A DNA stretch of 35,028 nt from Halobacteriales archaeon SW_7_65_23 (GTDB lineage: Archaea > Halobacteriota > Halobacteria > Halobacteriales > Haloarculaceae): the NCBI GenBank assembly GCA_003022725.1, contig PXSQ01000101.1, positions 2,351-37,378 on the forward strand, read 5' to 3'. A model generated the notes under the pieces. It searched no databases, was not told where the DNA came from, and saw nothing but the letters and a program-made list of their open reading frames with translations. Made by a program: the position numbers and the translations under genes. Positions 6,303 through 16,303 of this stretch are shown piece after piece. Position 1 is the stretch's first letter; each line of letters opens with the position of its first letter.

Positions 6303-7448
6303 ATGAGAGACTCTGAGGAAGGTACCGACCAGCCGACCCGGGAGCGCGACCCCGGCGGCGCCGACCGCGAAGACCACCCGCCCAGTCGCGAGCGGTCGCT
6401 CCCCGGCGGGGGGCGACTGCCCGAGGAGGAACGCGGACAGTCGGAGAGGGCCGATCGGACGCAGTCCCGGGGCGTCGTGGACCCGGTCAAGTCCCGCTTC
6501 GCCGGGGAGTACGACCTCTACGATCTCGCGACCTGGGAGGCCAGGAGCGGCCTCGACAGGTTCGCAGTGTCAGTCGCGAACTCGCTGCGAACCATCCGCT
6601 CGCGGCTGCTGATCACCACCGCGCTCGTCCTGTTTCTCGGGCAGATCGCGCTCGCAGGCGTGCTGGTGATCGATCAGCCGGTGCTCGGCGTGCTGGCCGC
6701 GCTGTCGGTCGTGCCCGCGCTGTTCGTGGCACTCACGCTGTGGTACTGGGACCCGACAACGCGCGAACCGGTCGAACTGATCGCGATCACGTTTCTGCTG
6801 TCGATGCTGTTTGCGAGTTTCGCCGCCACCGTCAACACGTTCGTCCGCCCCGGGTTCACGGTGCTCGGCGGGGCCGGCGTGATCCTGTTTTACTTCCTGG
6901 TGGTCGGCCCGATCGAGGAGATGGTCAAGTGGCTCGCAATCCGGGTGCGGGCCTACAACTCCGACGCGTTCCGGACGGTCCTCGACGGCGTGGTGTACGG
7001 CGCGATCGCCGGGCTCGGGTTCGCCGCCATCGAGAATTTCATCTACGTCGTCGGCGCGTCCGTCGAAAGCGCGCAGGTCGGGGGCGCGGGCGGTGTCGGG
7101 TCCGCGACGCTGACGGCGGCCGCGCGTGCGTTCGTCGGCCCCGGTCACGTCGTCTTCTCGGCTTGGGCCGGCTTCTACCTCGGCCTGGCGAAGTTCAACT
7201 CCGACAACTGGGCGCCGATCGTCGTCAAAGGGCTGCTGATCGCCGCGTTCATCCACGCGCTGTACAACTCGCTGGTCGGCGTCGTTCCCGCGGTCCTCGC
7301 CGCTGTCGGGATCCCGCCGGGGCTCGCGTTCATCGGCTTCGTGCTCGGCTACCAGTCGTTCTGGTTTGGGCTGCTCTACCGGAAAGTGCTCGCCTACCGG
7401 GCCTACTACGAGTCGATCAGCCCCGCGAAGCTCACGTCCGGCAACTGA
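6303..7448 (+). CDS. PrsW-family intramembrane metalloprotease
   Basis: A 381-residue multi-pass membrane protein. Residues 1-90 are a charged, cytoplasmic-looking N-terminal extension; hydrophobic segments follow to the end. The PrsW signature residues are visible: EEMVKW (Glu205-Glu206...Lys209), the ENFIYV helix, the HVVFSAWAG helix with its histidine, and FIHALYNSL with a further histidine. PrsW in Bacillus cleaves an anti-sigma factor in the membrane; the archaeal substrate is unknown. The ATG at 6303 is chosen because the upstream in-frame extension lies in non-coding intergenic sequence. Its TGA stop abuts the stop of the next, convergent gene with no gap. Confidence 0.88.
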   Translation: MRDSEEGTDQPTRERDPGGADREDHPPSRERSLPGGGRLPEEERGQSERADRTQSRGVVDPVKSRFAGEYDLYDLATWEARSGLDRFAVSVANSLRTIRSRLLITTALVLFLGQIALAGVLVIDQPVLGVLAALSVVPALFVALTLWYWDPTTREPVELIAITFLLSMLFASFAATVNTFVRPGFTVLGGAGVILFYFLVVGPIEEMVKWLAIRVRAYNSDAFRTVLDGVVYGAIAGLGFAAIENFIYVVGASVESAQVGGAGGVGSATLTAAARAFVGPGHVVFSAWAGFYLGLAKFNSDNWAPIVVKGLLIAAFIHALYNSLVGVVPAVLAAVGIPPGLAFIGFVLGYQSFWFGLLYRKVLAYRAYYESISPAKLTSGN

Positions 7449-7835
7449 TCACTCCCCCTCGCCCACGAGTTCGTCGAGTTTCGAGAAGAACTCTGGCCGT
7501 GGCACCTGATACAGCGACCGATAGTTAACCTCCCCACGCGTGAACTCGCCCGCAAGGGCAGCCGCTCCCTCGCGGGCCGCCTCGCGGCTCTCGAACTCGC
7601 GCTCCTCGCCGGTCACGTCTGGTTCGAGGTACAGCGTCACGTACCACGAATCGTCGGGGCTCGGACGGTCCCGGCCCGGCCGCCGGCCACGGCGCCCCTT
7701 CGTCACGTAGATCGTCGGCAGACAGGCCGCGGGAAACGCCTCCGTGTCGAACACGTCGGGCCGGTAGGTGAGCACCACCTTCGTCGACTCGGCGTTCCAG
7801 ATCTCCCACCCGTCCGCGAGGGCGTCGAACTCCAT
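7449..7835 (-). CDS. Haloarchaeal conserved protein (DUF5820-like)
   Basis: A 128-residue soluble protein with MEFDALADGWEIWNAES, then KVVLTYRPDVFDTEAFPAAC and PTIYVTKGRRGRRPG segments, which I associate with the haloarchaeal family DUF5820. It has no known function and no catalytic motif that I recognise. It converges on the PrsW-like gene so tightly that the two stop codons form one palindromic hexamer, TGATCA (7446-7451). No TATA sits at the leaderless distance; the nearest, GAAATATAG on the minus strand near 7893-7901, would give a leader of roughly 35 nt. Confidence 0.72.
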   Translation of the reverse strand: MEFDALADGWEIWNAESTKVVLTYRPDVFDTEAFPAACLPTIYVTKGRRGRRPGRDRPSPDDSWYVTLYLEPDVTGEEREFESREAAREGAAALAGEFTRGEVNYRSLYQVPRPEFFSKLDELVGEGE

Positions 7836-7905
7836 ACCGGGTCGTTGGCATCCGCGGGCTTGACACTGACGCTCCCGGGACCGGATCAGGAGCTATATTT
7901 CCCGC

Positions 7906-7920
7906 CGACGTTTCACGTCG
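7906..7920. promoter_or_regulatory. Palindromic operator candidate
   Basis: CGACGT-TTC-ACGTCG is a perfect 6+6 inverted repeat lying just upstream of the minus-strand TATA-like GAAATATAG for the DUF5820-like gene. The position suits a regulator-binding site, but no regulator is identified. Confidence 0.3.
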
Positions 7921-8142
7921 TAGCGATGCTAGCGCCGAGCAAATACCCGACTGCAGGAACACGAGTCATCGAGCTGACACGGCAGCTCCCGATCACCGAT
8001 CCTGGCCGAGAAGACGACGGGATGGCGGCGCCCCGAACGGGTCATCATATAAAGGGGTGGCTATTGTGCCTTCTCTAGTGGGTCGTGCGGCCACCGACTC
8101 CCCGGGCGTACTCCGACTTCACGCTTTCGAGGAACGGGGAAA

Positions 8143-8190
8143 TTACCCGCCGGTAACAAATTTTAAACCTAATGAGTCCTTCTATAATAA
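8143..8190 (+). promoter_or_regulatory. Probable promoter of the prkA operon
   Basis: TTACC-CGCC-GGTAA (8143-8156), an inverted repeat, is followed by TTTTAAACC (8161-8169) and CTATAATAAATAC (from 8182), the most AT-rich stretch in the neighbourhood. Either AT block could be the TATA box. Transcription would start around 8190-8215, leaving a leader of 130-150 nt before the ATG at 8344, long for a haloarchaeon. The palindrome could bind a repressor or activator. Confidence 0.45.
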
Positions 8191-8343
8191 ATACTGTCGG
8201 TAGCCGCCCACAGCGCGTGGTCCGCGCCCACACCGTGTGTCGGGTCGGCTTCCGTGCGAGACAGAGACAATGATACGGCGCACATCGGACGCAGCGTATG
8301 GTGGCGTTCCACCAGCCAGGCACCGAAACGAGGCGGACACGAC

Positions 8344-10311
8344 ATGAGTGAGAAGCACAACACGCTCGAATCGCTGAGTGAGGAGTATCGCAACACGATT
8401 CCGGGGGACCTCAGGCAGACGAAGTCGTTCGACTGGTACCTCGAGGAGCTGTACGAGGAGCCCCGGATCGCCCGCAACGCCCACCAGCGGGTGGCGGATA
8501 TGTTCGATTTCTACGGCACCGACTACGACGAAGAGGCGGGCGTCGTCGAGTATGCACTCGCCGCCGAAGACCCCCTCAACGACGGCGAGAACACGTTCTA
8601 CGGGCGAGTGATCCACGAGGCGATGCACGAGTTCGTCAACAAGGTCAAGTCCGGCGCACGCGGCCTCGGGCCGGAGCGGCGGATCCTCCTGCTTTTGGGC
8701 CCGGTCGGGTCTGGCAAGTCCGACTTCGACTCCCAGGTCCGGACGTACTTCGAAGACTACACCAGCAGGGACGAGGGCCGGATGTACACGTTTCGCTGGA
8801 GGAACCTCTGTGACGTGATCCCCGACCAGGATCCGGCCGACGACACCGTCCGGTCGCCGATGAACCAGGATCCGATCGTCCTCCTCCCACAGAAACAGCG
8901 GGACGCGGTGATCGAGGACATCAACGAACGGCTCGACGCGCCGTACACCATCCGCAACGAGCAGGCGCTGGACCCCGCCAGCGAGTTCTACATGGACCGC
9001 CTGCTCGCGCACTACGACGACGACCTCCAGGCCGTCCTGGAGAACCATGTCGAGGTGATCCGCCTGGTCGCCGACGAGAACATGCGCCAGGCGATCGAGA
9101 CGTTCGAACCCAAAGACAAGAAAAACCAGGACGAGACCGAACTCACGGGCGACGTCAACTACTCGAAGATCGCAATCTACGGCGAGTCCGACCCCCGCGC
9201 GTTCGACTACTCGGGGGCGTTCTGTAACGCCAACCGCGGCATCTTCTCCGGCGAGGAGCTGCTGAAACTCCAGCGGGAGTTCCTCTATGACTTCCTGCAC
9301 GCCACCCAGGAGCAGACGATCAAGCCCAAGAACAACCCGCGGATCGACATCGACCAGCTGATCGTCGGGCGGACGAACATGCCCGAGTACCGGGACAAGA
9401 AGGGCGACGAGAAGATGGAGGCGTTCAACGACCGGACCAAGCGGATCAACTTCCCGTACGTGCTTTCCTACGACAACGAGGCCTCCATCTACCGGAAGAT
9501 GCTCCGCAACGCCGACCTGCCGGACATCCAGGTCGAACCCCACACCCTGGAGATGGCCGGGCTGTTCGGCGTTCTGACGCGGATCGAAGAGCCCGACACC
9601 TCGAGCATCGACCTCGTCCAGAAGGCGAAGGCGTACAACGGCGAGATCGACGAGACCGAGGACGTCGACGTCAAGAAACTGCAGGAGGAGGCCGACGAGA
9701 AGACCGACATCGGCGAGGGGATGGACGGCGTCTCGCCACGGTTCATCGGCGACGAGATCGCCGAGGCGATCATGGACTCGATGCACCGCGGCCGCTCGTT
9801 CCTCTCGCCGCTGACGACGTTCAACCACCTCGAAGGGAACCTCGAAAATCACGGCTCGATCTCCGCGGACCTGTTCGAGACGTACTACCGCTATCTGGAA
9901 CTCGTCCGCGAGGAGTACAAAGAGCGCGCCATCGAGGACGTCCGCCATGCGCTGGCGTACGACGTCGACGAGATCCAGCGCCAGGGCGAGAAGTACATGG
10001 ACCACGTCATGGCCTACATCGACGACGACACCGTCGAGGACGAGATCACGGGCCGCCGCCGGGCCCGCGAGGGCTCGTCGTTCGACCCCCAGGACAACGA
10101 CCGCCTGCGCCGCGCACTGGAGCGGAAGCTCTGGGAGGACAAAAAGCACAACATCAACTTCTCGGCACTCGTCTCCAGCGGCGACATGGACGACGAGGAG
10201 CGCAACGAGTGGATCGACGCGCTGATCGAGCAGGGCTACTCCGAGGAGGGCGCCAGGGAAGTGCTGGAGTTCGCCGGCGCCGAGGTCGCAAAGAGCGAGA
10301 TGGAGGAGTGA
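8344..10311 (+). CDS. prkA: PrkA-family serine protein kinase 1
   Basis: A 655-residue PrkA/YeaG-type protein: an AAA-like ATPase domain joined to the PrkA C-terminal kinase-like domain. The Walker A motif GPVGSGKS is at residues 119-126, in a family-typical context (ERRILLLLGPVGSGKSDFD). The N-terminus has the SFDWYLEELYEEPRIARNAHQR signature. Bacterial PrkA/YeaG proteins act with DUF444 and SpoVR proteins in nutrient-stress and sporulation responses, and the same trio is found here. The ATG at 8344 is chosen; an in-frame GTG at 8254 would add 30 residues without family resemblance. The second kinase follows after 4 nt. Confidence 0.92.
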   Translation: MSEKHNTLESLSEEYRNTIPGDLRQTKSFDWYLEELYEEPRIARNAHQRVADMFDFYGTDYDEEAGVVEYALAAEDPLNDGENTFYGRVIHEAMHEFVNKVKSGARGLGPERRILLLLGPVGSGKSDFDSQVRTYFEDYTSRDEGRMYTFRWRNLCDVIPDQDPADDTVRSPMNQDPIVLLPQKQRDAVIEDINERLDAPYTIRNEQALDPASEFYMDRLLAHYDDDLQAVLENHVEVIRLVADENMRQAIETFEPKDKKNQDETELTGDVNYSKIAIYGESDPRAFDYSGAFCNANRGIFSGEELLKLQREFLYDFLHATQEQTIKPKNNPRIDIDQLIVGRTNMPEYRDKKGDEKMEAFNDRTKRINFPYVLSYDNEASIYRKMLRNADLPDIQVEPHTLEMAGLFGVLTRIEEPDTSSIDLVQKAKAYNGEIDETEDVDVKKLQEEADEKTDIGEGMDGVSPRFIGDEIAEAIMDSMHRGRSFLSPLTTFNHLEGNLENHGSISADLFETYYRYLELVREEYKERAIEDVRHALAYDVDEIQRQGEKYMDHVMAYIDDDTVEDEITGRRRAREGSSFDPQDNDRLRRALERKLWEDKKHNINFSALVSSGDMDDEERNEWIDALIEQGYSEEGAREVLEFAGAEVAKSEMEE

Positions 10312-10315
10312 GGCC

Positions 10316-12595
10316 GTGCCCGGCGACTCGTACATCGACGCGGCCGACCGGGCGCTGTCGGACACCTACCAGGAGCCACTGGAACTGGAGGCGTACGTCG
10401 ACGTGCTGTTCGAGGAGCCCCACCTGGCGGCCCACGCCTCCAAGTACCTGCTCGACGCCATCGAGCACGCCGGCACCCGGACGGTGATCGAGGAGGGTGA
10501 GGAGAAGCAGCGCTACCGCTTTTTCGACGACCCGTGGAACGACGGCGAGCACGCCATCCTCGGCAACACCGAGGTGCTGAACCGCTTCGTCGACGACCTC
10601 CGCTCGATCGCCGCCGGCCGCGGCAAGGAGGAGAAGATCCTCTGGCTCGACGGCCCGACCGCCACGGGCAAGTCCGAGCTGAAGCGCTGTTTCGTCAACG
10701 GGCTCCGGGAGTACTCCAAGACTGACCAGGGCCGCCGGTACACCCTGGAGTGGAACATCGCCGGCGCGGGCGGCCAGCCCGGACTGACGTACGGCGACGA
10801 GCCCTCGCCCGACGAGGACGACTGGTACGAGAGCCCGGTGCAGTCCCACCCGCTTACGGTGTTCCCGGGCGACGTCCGCGAGGAACTCGTCGCGGAGCTG
10901 AACGACCGTCTCGACGACCACATCCCGATCCGGATCGAGGGCGACCTCGACCCGTTCTGCCGCGAGGCGTACGATTACCTGGAGGAGCAGTACCGTCGCC
11001 AGGGCGCCGAGGATCTGTTCTCGCAGGTCACCGCGCCCGCCCACCTCCGGGTGAAGAACTTCGTCGTCGACGTCGGGCGGGGGATCGGCATCCTCCACTC
11101 CGAGGACGACGGCTCGCCGAAGGAACGCCTCGTCGGCTCCTGGATGGCCGGCATGCTCCGGGAACTCGATTCACGGGGCCGGAAGAACCCGCAGGCCTTT
11201 TCCTACGACGGCGTGCTCTCGCAGGGCAACGGGCTGGTAACGATCGTCGAGGACGCCGCCCAGCACGCCGACCTGCTGCAGAAGCTTTTGAACGTCCCCG
11301 ACGAGGGCCGCGTGAAGCTTGATAAGGGGATCGGGATGGACATCGACACGCAGCTGATCATCATCTCGAACCCGGACCTGGAGGACCAGCTCAATCAGCA
11401 CGCCGAACGCGAGGGCAGCGACCCGCTGAAGGCGCTCAAGCGCCGGCTCGACCGCCACGAGTTCACGTACCTGACGAACCTCTCGCTCGAAGCGGAGCTG
11501 TTGCGGCGCGAACTCACCGACGAGACCAGCGTCTGGGACGCCAACTCCTGGGACCAGCTCGAGGAGTGGATCCGCGCGCCGCTGACGATCGACGTCCGGC
11601 GGGGCAACGACGACGTCGTCTCGCGGGAACTCGCCCCACACGCCGTCGAGGGCGCGGCGATGTACGCCGTCATCACCCGACTGGACGCCACTGACCTGCC
11701 CGAGGACATCTCGCTGGTCGAGAAGGCGCTGCTGTTCGATCGGGGCTACCTCCGGGACGGCGACGAGCGCGTCGACATCGACGACGTCGACTTCGAGGGC
11801 GACGGCACCGACGGCCAGCACGGGATCCCGGTCACGTACACGCGGGACATCATCGCGGACCTGCTGCACGAGGAGTCCGAGCGGTTCCACGAGGAGCTGC
11901 CCGTCGAGGGCGTGCTCATGCCCCGCGACGTGATCAACGCGATGGCCGAGCGGCTCTCGGACGCGCCCGTGTTCTCGACCGCCGAAGCGACGGATTACGA
12001 GGAGCGGATCGCACCCGTCAAGAACTACATCATCTCGCGACAGGAGGAGGACGTGCTGGACGCGATGATGCGGGACAAGCGCGTCGAGGAGGGGACGGTC
12101 GAGGAGTACGTCGAGCACGTCTACGCCTGGTCGGAGGGCGAGCGCATCGAGAACGAGCGCGGCGAGCGCGAGGAGCCCGATCTCCTGAAGATGAAGGTGT
12201 TCGAGATCGAGCACCTCGGCCGGTTTGACGAGGACGACTACAAGGGTGACAAGCCCCACGAGGAGGTCCGGAAGTTCCGCAACGAGAAGATCATCACGGC
12301 GCTGAACCGCCACGCGTGGCGCCACCGCGACGAGGAGTTCCAGGTCTCGGACGTCAACCCCAAGGAGATTCCGGTGATCAAGTCCGTGCTGGGCACCCAC
12401 GACTGGGACGACGTCCGGCGCACGTTCGAGGACTTCGACCCCTACCAGTGGGACAACCCGCCGGGCGGCACCGAGACCGCCGACATCAAGGCCGACACGA
12501 TCGGGAACATGCAGGAGCTGTTCGACTATACGGAGGCCTCCGCGGAACTGACGAGCCGCCACGTCATGAGCCAGGTGAGCTACAAATGGGACTGA
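10316..12595 (+). CDS. prkA: PrkA-family serine protein kinase 2 (divergent paralog)
   Basis: A 759-residue second PrkA-type kinase, longer and clearly diverged from the first. The Walker A motif is GPTATGKS (113-120). The opening ([33 protein letters not shown]) parallels the first kinase's N-terminus, and the NDGEHAILG segment matches NDGENTFYG. The [20 protein letters not shown] region corresponds to FDYSGAFCNANRG in the first copy, supporting shared ancestry. The start is GTG at 10316, 4 nt after the upstream stop, so translation is coupled. The end overlaps the DUF444 gene by 10 nt. Two PrkA paralogs side by side suggest a hetero-oligomer or a relay, which is inference. Confidence 0.9.
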   Translation: MPGDSYIDAADRALSDTYQEPLELEAYVDVLFEEPHLAAHASKYLLDAIEHAGTRTVIEEGEEKQRYRFFDDPWNDGEHAILGNTEVLNRFVDDLRSIAAGRGKEEKILWLDGPTATGKSELKRCFVNGLREYSKTDQGRRYTLEWNIAGAGGQPGLTYGDEPSPDEDDWYESPVQSHPLTVFPGDVREELVAELNDRLDDHIPIRIEGDLDPFCREAYDYLEEQYRRQGAEDLFSQVTAPAHLRVKNFVVDVGRGIGILHSEDDGSPKERLVGSWMAGMLRELDSRGRKNPQAFSYDGVLSQGNGLVTIVEDAAQHADLLQKLLNVPDEGRVKLDKGIGMDIDTQLIIISNPDLEDQLNQHAEREGSDPLKALKRRLDRHEFTYLTNLSLEAELLRRELTDETSVWDANSWDQLEEWIRAPLTIDVRRGNDDVVSRELAPHAVEGAAMYAVITRLDATDLPEDISLVEKALLFDRGYLRDGDERVDIDDVDFEGDGTDGQHGIPVTYTRDIIADLLHEESERFHEELPVEGVLMPRDVINAMAERLSDAPVFSTAEATDYEERIAPVKNYIISRQEEDVLDAMMRDKRVEEGTVEEYVEHVYAWSEGERIENERGEREEPDLLKMKVFEIEHLGRFDEDDYKGDKPHEEVRKFRNEKIITALNRHAWRHRDEEFQVSDVNPKEIPVIKSVLGTHDWDDVRRTFEDFDPYQWDNPPGGTETADIKADTIGNMQELFDYTEASAELTSRHVMSQVSYKWD

Positions 12596-13902
12596 AAGAC
12601 GACCTCGACAGGTACAGAGAAGTCGGCGAGAACCGCCGGCAGGACCTCGCGGAGTTCATCCAGTACGGCGACCTGGGCAGCAGCCGGCGCGACCAAGTAC
12701 GGATCCCGATCAAGATCATCGACCTGCCGGAGTTCGAGTACGACCAGCGGGACATGGGCGGCGTCGGCCAGGGCGGCGACGGGACGCCCGAGCCCGGCGA
12801 CCCCGTCGGCCAGCCACAGGAGGACGGCGACGAGGACGGCGAGCCCGGCGAGGAGGGCGGCGACCACGAGTACTACGAGATGGACCCCGAGGAGTTCGCC
12901 GAGGAGCTCGACGAGGAACTCGGGCTCGACCTCGACCCCAAGGGCAAGAAGGTGATCGAGGAGACGGAGGGTGACTTCACGGACATCACCCGCACGGGCC
13001 CGACGTCGACGCTTGACTTCGAGCGGCTGTTCAAGAAGGGGCTCAAGCGCAAGCTCGCGATGGACTTCGACGAGGAGTACGTCCGCGAGGCGCTGAAAAT
13101 CGACGGCTGGGGCCCTGCGAAGGTGTTCGAGTGGGCTCGCACCGAGGAGAACCTCCCCGTGTCGCGGCCCTGGATCGAGGAGCAGTACGAGAAGGTCCCC
13201 CGCGACGAACGCGGGATGTACGACAGCCTCGAGGAGATGGAGGAATCGGTCGACCGGACTGACACCGCCCACCGCATCCGGCGGGAGGGCGTCGACCAGA
13301 TCCCGTTCCGCCGCGAGGACGAGCGCTACCGTTATCCCGAGATCATCGAGGAACGGGAGAAGAACGTCGTCGTGGTCAACATCCGCGACGTCTCCGGGAG
13401 CATGCGCAAGAAGAAGCGCGAACTCGTCGAGCGGACGTTCACGCCGCTTGACTGGTACCTCCAGGGCAAGTATGACAACGCCGAGTTCGTCTACATCGCC
13501 CACGACGCCGACGCCTGGGAGGTCGACCGCGAGGAGTTCTTCGGCATCCGCTCGGGCGGCGGGACACGCATCTCCAGCGCATACGAACTCGCGATGAAGC
13601 GGCTGGACGAGGAGTACCCCTGGGCGGACTGGAACCGCTACGTGTTCGCCGCCGGCGACTCCGAGAACTCCAGCAACGACACCGAGGAGAACGTCATCCC
13701 GCTGATGGAACGGATCGACGCCAACCTCCACGCCTACGTCGAGACCCAGCCCTCGGGCAACGCGATCAACGCGACCCACGCCGAGGAGGTCGAACAGCAC
13801 TTCGGGGTCGACAGCAACATCGCCGTGGCGTACGTCTCCAGCCCGGAGGACGTGACAGACGCCATCTACAGCATTCTCAGCACGGAGGACAGCGATGAAT
13901 AA
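12586..13902 (+). CDS. DUF444/YeaH-family VWA protein
   Basis: A 438-residue YeaH/YhbH-type protein. The N-terminus ([20 protein letters not shown]) and [14 protein letters not shown] are family-like; a glycine/acid-rich linker spans roughly residues 65-100. The C-terminal half is a von Willebrand A domain with the MIDAS motif DVSGSMR from Asp268, and the threonine of SGGGTRI (Thr327) in the second MIDAS position, so metal binding is likely intact. YeaH partners the PrkA/YeaG kinase in bacteria. The ATG at 12586 overlaps the preceding stop (12595) in another frame, and its own end overlaps spoVR by 8 nt, indicating one coupled operon. Confidence 0.9.
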   Translation: MGLKDDLDRYREVGENRRQDLAEFIQYGDLGSSRRDQVRIPIKIIDLPEFEYDQRDMGGVGQGGDGTPEPGDPVGQPQEDGDEDGEPGEEGGDHEYYEMDPEEFAEELDEELGLDLDPKGKKVIEETEGDFTDITRTGPTSTLDFERLFKKGLKRKLAMDFDEEYVREALKIDGWGPAKVFEWARTEENLPVSRPWIEEQYEKVPRDERGMYDSLEEMEESVDRTDTAHRIRREGVDQIPFRREDERYRYPEIIEEREKNVVVVNIRDVSGSMRKKKRELVERTFTPLDWYLQGKYDNAEFVYIAHDADAWEVDREEFFGIRSGGGTRISSAYELAMKRLDEEYPWADWNRYVFAAGDSENSSNDTEENVIPLMERIDANLHAYVETQPSGNAINATHAEEVEQHFGVDSNIAVAYVSSPEDVTDAIYSILSTEDSDE

Positions 13903-15895
13903 CACTGCAGACGACATCCGGATGCAACGGGAGGCAGAGGAACTCGAGGAGCCCGTCGAGGAGGCTTCGCGGCTGGCCCGCAAACTGGGCCTGGATCCGT
14001 ACGACGTCAACTACTGGATCGTCGACTACGACGAGATGAACGAGCTGATCGCCTACGGCGGGTTCCAGCAGCGCTACCCCCACTGGCGCTGGGGGATGCA
14101 GTACGACCGCCAGCAAAAGCAGGGCCAGTTCCTCGGCGGCAAGGCGTTCGAGATCGTCAACAACGACAACCCCGCCCACGCATTCCTGCAGATCTCCAAC
14201 AGCCTCGCCGACCAGAAAGCCGTCATCACCCACGTCGAGGCGCACTCGGATTTCTTCGCGAACAACGAGTGGTTCGCGATGTTCAGCCGCGACCCGAACG
14301 CCGCCAGCCTGCTCTCCCGGCACGCTGACAGCATCCGCGAGTACATGCAGGATCCCGAGATCGACCGGGGCGAGGTCGAGCGCTGGATCGACCACGCCCT
14401 CTGTCTGGAGGACAACATCGACCAGCACCGGCGCTACGAGCCGGTCGATCCCGACGGCGATCCCGTCGGCCCCGACCTCGCCGAGATCGACGACCAGCTC
14501 GACGAACTCGACCTCTCCGAGGAAGTCCGCCGGCAGGTGTTCGACGAGGAGTGGCTCGACGACCAGCGCGACGACGACGAGGCCGTCACCTTCCCCGAGG
14601 AGCCCGAGCGCGACATCCTCGCGTTCCTGCAGAAACACGGGAGGCAGTACGACCCCGAGGCCGGCAAGGCCGTCGAGATGGAGGACTGGCAGGAGGAGAT
14701 CCTCGAGATCCTCCGCCGGGAGGCGTACTACTTCGCGCCCCAGAAGATGACGAAGGTGCTCAACGAGGGGTGGGCAAGTTATTGGGAATCTGTCATGATG
14801 TCTGGAGAAAACTTTGCAGGTGCGGACGAGTTTATCACTTATGCCGATCACATGTCAAAGGTATTATCTTCCGGCGGGCTGAACCCCTACAGCCTGGGGC
14901 TGGAGCTGTGGGAGTACGTCGAGAACACCGAAAATCGTCGGCACATCGTCGAACAACTCCTTCGGGTCGAGGGGATCACCTGGCGCAACTTCCACGACAC
15001 GATCGACTTCGAGCAGGGGCTCGACCTGCTGGAGCCCGACGACCTGGTGGCGTCGGTCGACCCCGAGGCTCTCGACGCGATTCCCGCGGGCGATCCTCGG
15101 ATCGACTACGACACGCTCGACGCCGCGCTGAGCGGCGAGGACGTCGACCTCGAAACGTACCCCTGGAAGCTGTTCACCTACTTCGGCCTCGCGGAGCGGC
15201 ACTACTCGCTGGTCCAGCCAGCAAACCGGGGGTACATCGCGCGCATCTCGATGGAGGAGCTCGAGCGGATCTCGCGGTACCTGTTCGACGACGAGCGGTA
15301 CGCGAGCGTCGAGGAGGCGCTCGAAGACGTCGACTACACGGTCGGCTGGGAGCGGATGCGGGAGATCCGCGAGAGCCACAACGACGTGACGTTCATCGAC
15401 GAGTTCCTCACCCAGGAGTTCGTCGACGAGCACGACTACTTCACCTACGAGTACATGCACTCCTCGGACGACTACCGCGCCACCTCGACCGATTACGAGG
15501 ACGTCAAAAAGAAGCTGATGCTGCAGTTCACGAACTTCGGCAAGCCCACCATCGCGGTCGCGGACGGCAACTACCGCAACCGCAACGAACTGCTGCTGGA
15601 GCACCAGTACAACGGCGTCTCGCTCGACGTCGAGCAGGCCAAGGACACGCTCGAACGCGTGTTCGAACTCTGGGGCCGGCCCGTCGCGCTGCGGACGATC
15701 ATCAAGACCTACGACGACCACGACCTCGAAGTGGCCCGCCGGCGCGACCGCGAACCCGAACCCGAGGAGACGGGCTTCGAGATCCGCTACGACGGCATGG
15801 ACTTCGCCGAGGAGGAACTCGACTGGACGGAGGTCGAGCACCTCGCCGCCACCGACGTCGACTACGACACGAAACCTGACGAGTGGCTAGCCTAG
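13895..15895 (+). CDS. spoVR: SpoVR/YcgB family protein
   Basis: A 666-residue SpoVR-family protein, last gene of the kinase operon. Family landmarks are [20 protein letters not shown], the HWRWGMQYD segment, and [11 protein letters not shown] followed by [13 protein letters not shown]. SpoVR affects spore cortex formation in Bacillus and YcgB is co-regulated with YeaG/YeaH in enteric bacteria; the biochemical activity is unknown. It starts at the ATG overlapping the DUF444 stop. Residues 293-326 (14771-14872) are encoded by unusually AT-rich codons (about 43% GC, with TTA, AGT, TAT and GTA) while the protein stays in frame and family-like, pointing to gene conversion from a lower-GC relative. 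Confidence 0.9.
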   Translation: MNNTADDIRMQREAEELEEPVEEASRLARKLGLDPYDVNYWIVDYDEMNELIAYGGFQQRYPHWRWGMQYDRQQKQGQFLGGKAFEIVNNDNPAHAFLQISNSLADQKAVITHVEAHSDFFANNEWFAMFSRDPNAASLLSRHADSIREYMQDPEIDRGEVERWIDHALCLEDNIDQHRRYEPVDPDGDPVGPDLAEIDDQLDELDLSEEVRRQVFDEEWLDDQRDDDEAVTFPEEPERDILAFLQKHGRQYDPEAGKAVEMEDWQEEILEILRREAYYFAPQKMTKVLNEGWASYWESVMMSGENFAGADEFITYADHMSKVLSSGGLNPYSLGLELWEYVENTENRRHIVEQLLRVEGITWRNFHDTIDFEQGLDLLEPDDLVASVDPEALDAIPAGDPRIDYDTLDAALSGEDVDLETYPWKLFTYFGLAERHYSLVQPANRGYIARISMEELERISRYLFDDERYASVEEALEDVDYTVGWERMREIRESHNDVTFIDEFLTQEFVDEHDYFTYEYMHSSDDYRATSTDYEDVKKKLMLQFTNFGKPTIAVADGNYRNRNELLLEHQYNGVSLDVEQAKDTLERVFELWGRPVALRTIIKTYDDHDLEVARRRDREPEPEETGFEIRYDGMDFAEEELDWTEVEHLAATDVDYDTKPDEWLA

Positions 15896-15994
15896 GACCG
15901 ACTACCATTGGATCTTGGACTCGATTGAGACCGAACGCTCCCGGCAGTTCGCGATGAGTGGGAGCTGTGGTGACTGGTGGTACCACTGTGATGC

Positions 15995-16102
15995 AGAAAG
16001 CCCTCGGCACGCTCGCGGTCGCTGAGCGGGATATCCTCACTCGCTGGCGCTCGTTCGGATAGAGCCCGCTCAGCGACCGCGAGCCTGCCTCGCCCTTTCA
16101 GT
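15995..16102. repeat. Long-hairpin repeat with 20-bp perfect arms
   Basis: GCTCGCGGTCGCTGAGCGGG (16011-16030) pairs perfectly with 16065-16084 around a 34-nt spacer. Outside these arms, AGAAAGCC at the left and CCCTTTCAG at the right continue a weaker pairing. The CTTTCAGTCCGCC end recurs at 34897-34909, so this belongs to a dispersed hairpin family. It has no coding frame. It could be a non-autonomous element, a structured RNA or an operon-end terminator after spoVR. Confidence 0.65.
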
Positions 16103-16303
16103 CCGCCAGGAGTGTTGTTTGGTCGACCGGCAGTTTCATGTTCCACGCGGCGCGCGCTGGCGAGCATGCCCGAGCAGCGAGGGCGACCAGAGGGAGCCCT
16201 CGGAATGCGAGCGGGGAGCGGAAGCGACCCGTGAGCAGCGAGCGCTGCGAGCCATTCTGCGCGAGGTTCTCGCGAGCGGAGCGAGCGGGGGCTTTCAGCA
16301 CTC
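16103..16303. repeat. GC-rich repeat block ending CTGAAAGCCCCCGCT
   Basis: Read on the minus strand from 16303 this block begins CTGAAAGCCCCCGCTCGCTC, the same opening as the two repeats at 34725-34813, and runs through many short GAGC/GCTC inverted motifs to the hairpin at 15995-16102. Open frames here look non-coding. Such blocks are common between haloarchaeal genes and near IS relics, and this one directly abuts a TnpB-element end. Confidence 0.5.

Larger units (their letters stand above)
7836..8343. other. 508-bp gene-free region upstream of prkA
   Basis: No convincing gene is seen here; the open frames are short and lack family-like sequence. It holds a perfect palindrome CGACGT-ttc-ACGTCG (7906-7920) beside the minus-strand TATA of the DUF5820-like gene, a plus-strand ATATAAAG (about 8048-8055) with no obvious gene after it, and an operator-like site plus TATA boxes near 8143-8190 that probably drive the kinase operon. 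The unusual length suggests a long regulated leader or a small RNA for the kinase operon. Confidence 0.5.

Noticed and set aside
7845-8078. 77-codon frame upstream of prkA
   Set aside because: Its composition is not haloarchaeal-like (few acidic residues), it has no conserved motif, and it overlaps promoter-like palindromes.
8182-10365. 727-codon open frame antisense to the first PrkA gene, and similar long antisense frames across the operon and antiporter genes
   Set aside because: They mirror the codon pattern of the real genes (Val/Leu/Asp/Arg-rich, no family motifs) and are a product of the high-GC third positions on the coding strand.
16103-16303. Small Arg/Ala-rich frames in the repeat block
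   Set aside because: Basic, low-complexity translations of GC-rich repeats, unlike the acidic proteins of the surrounding genes.
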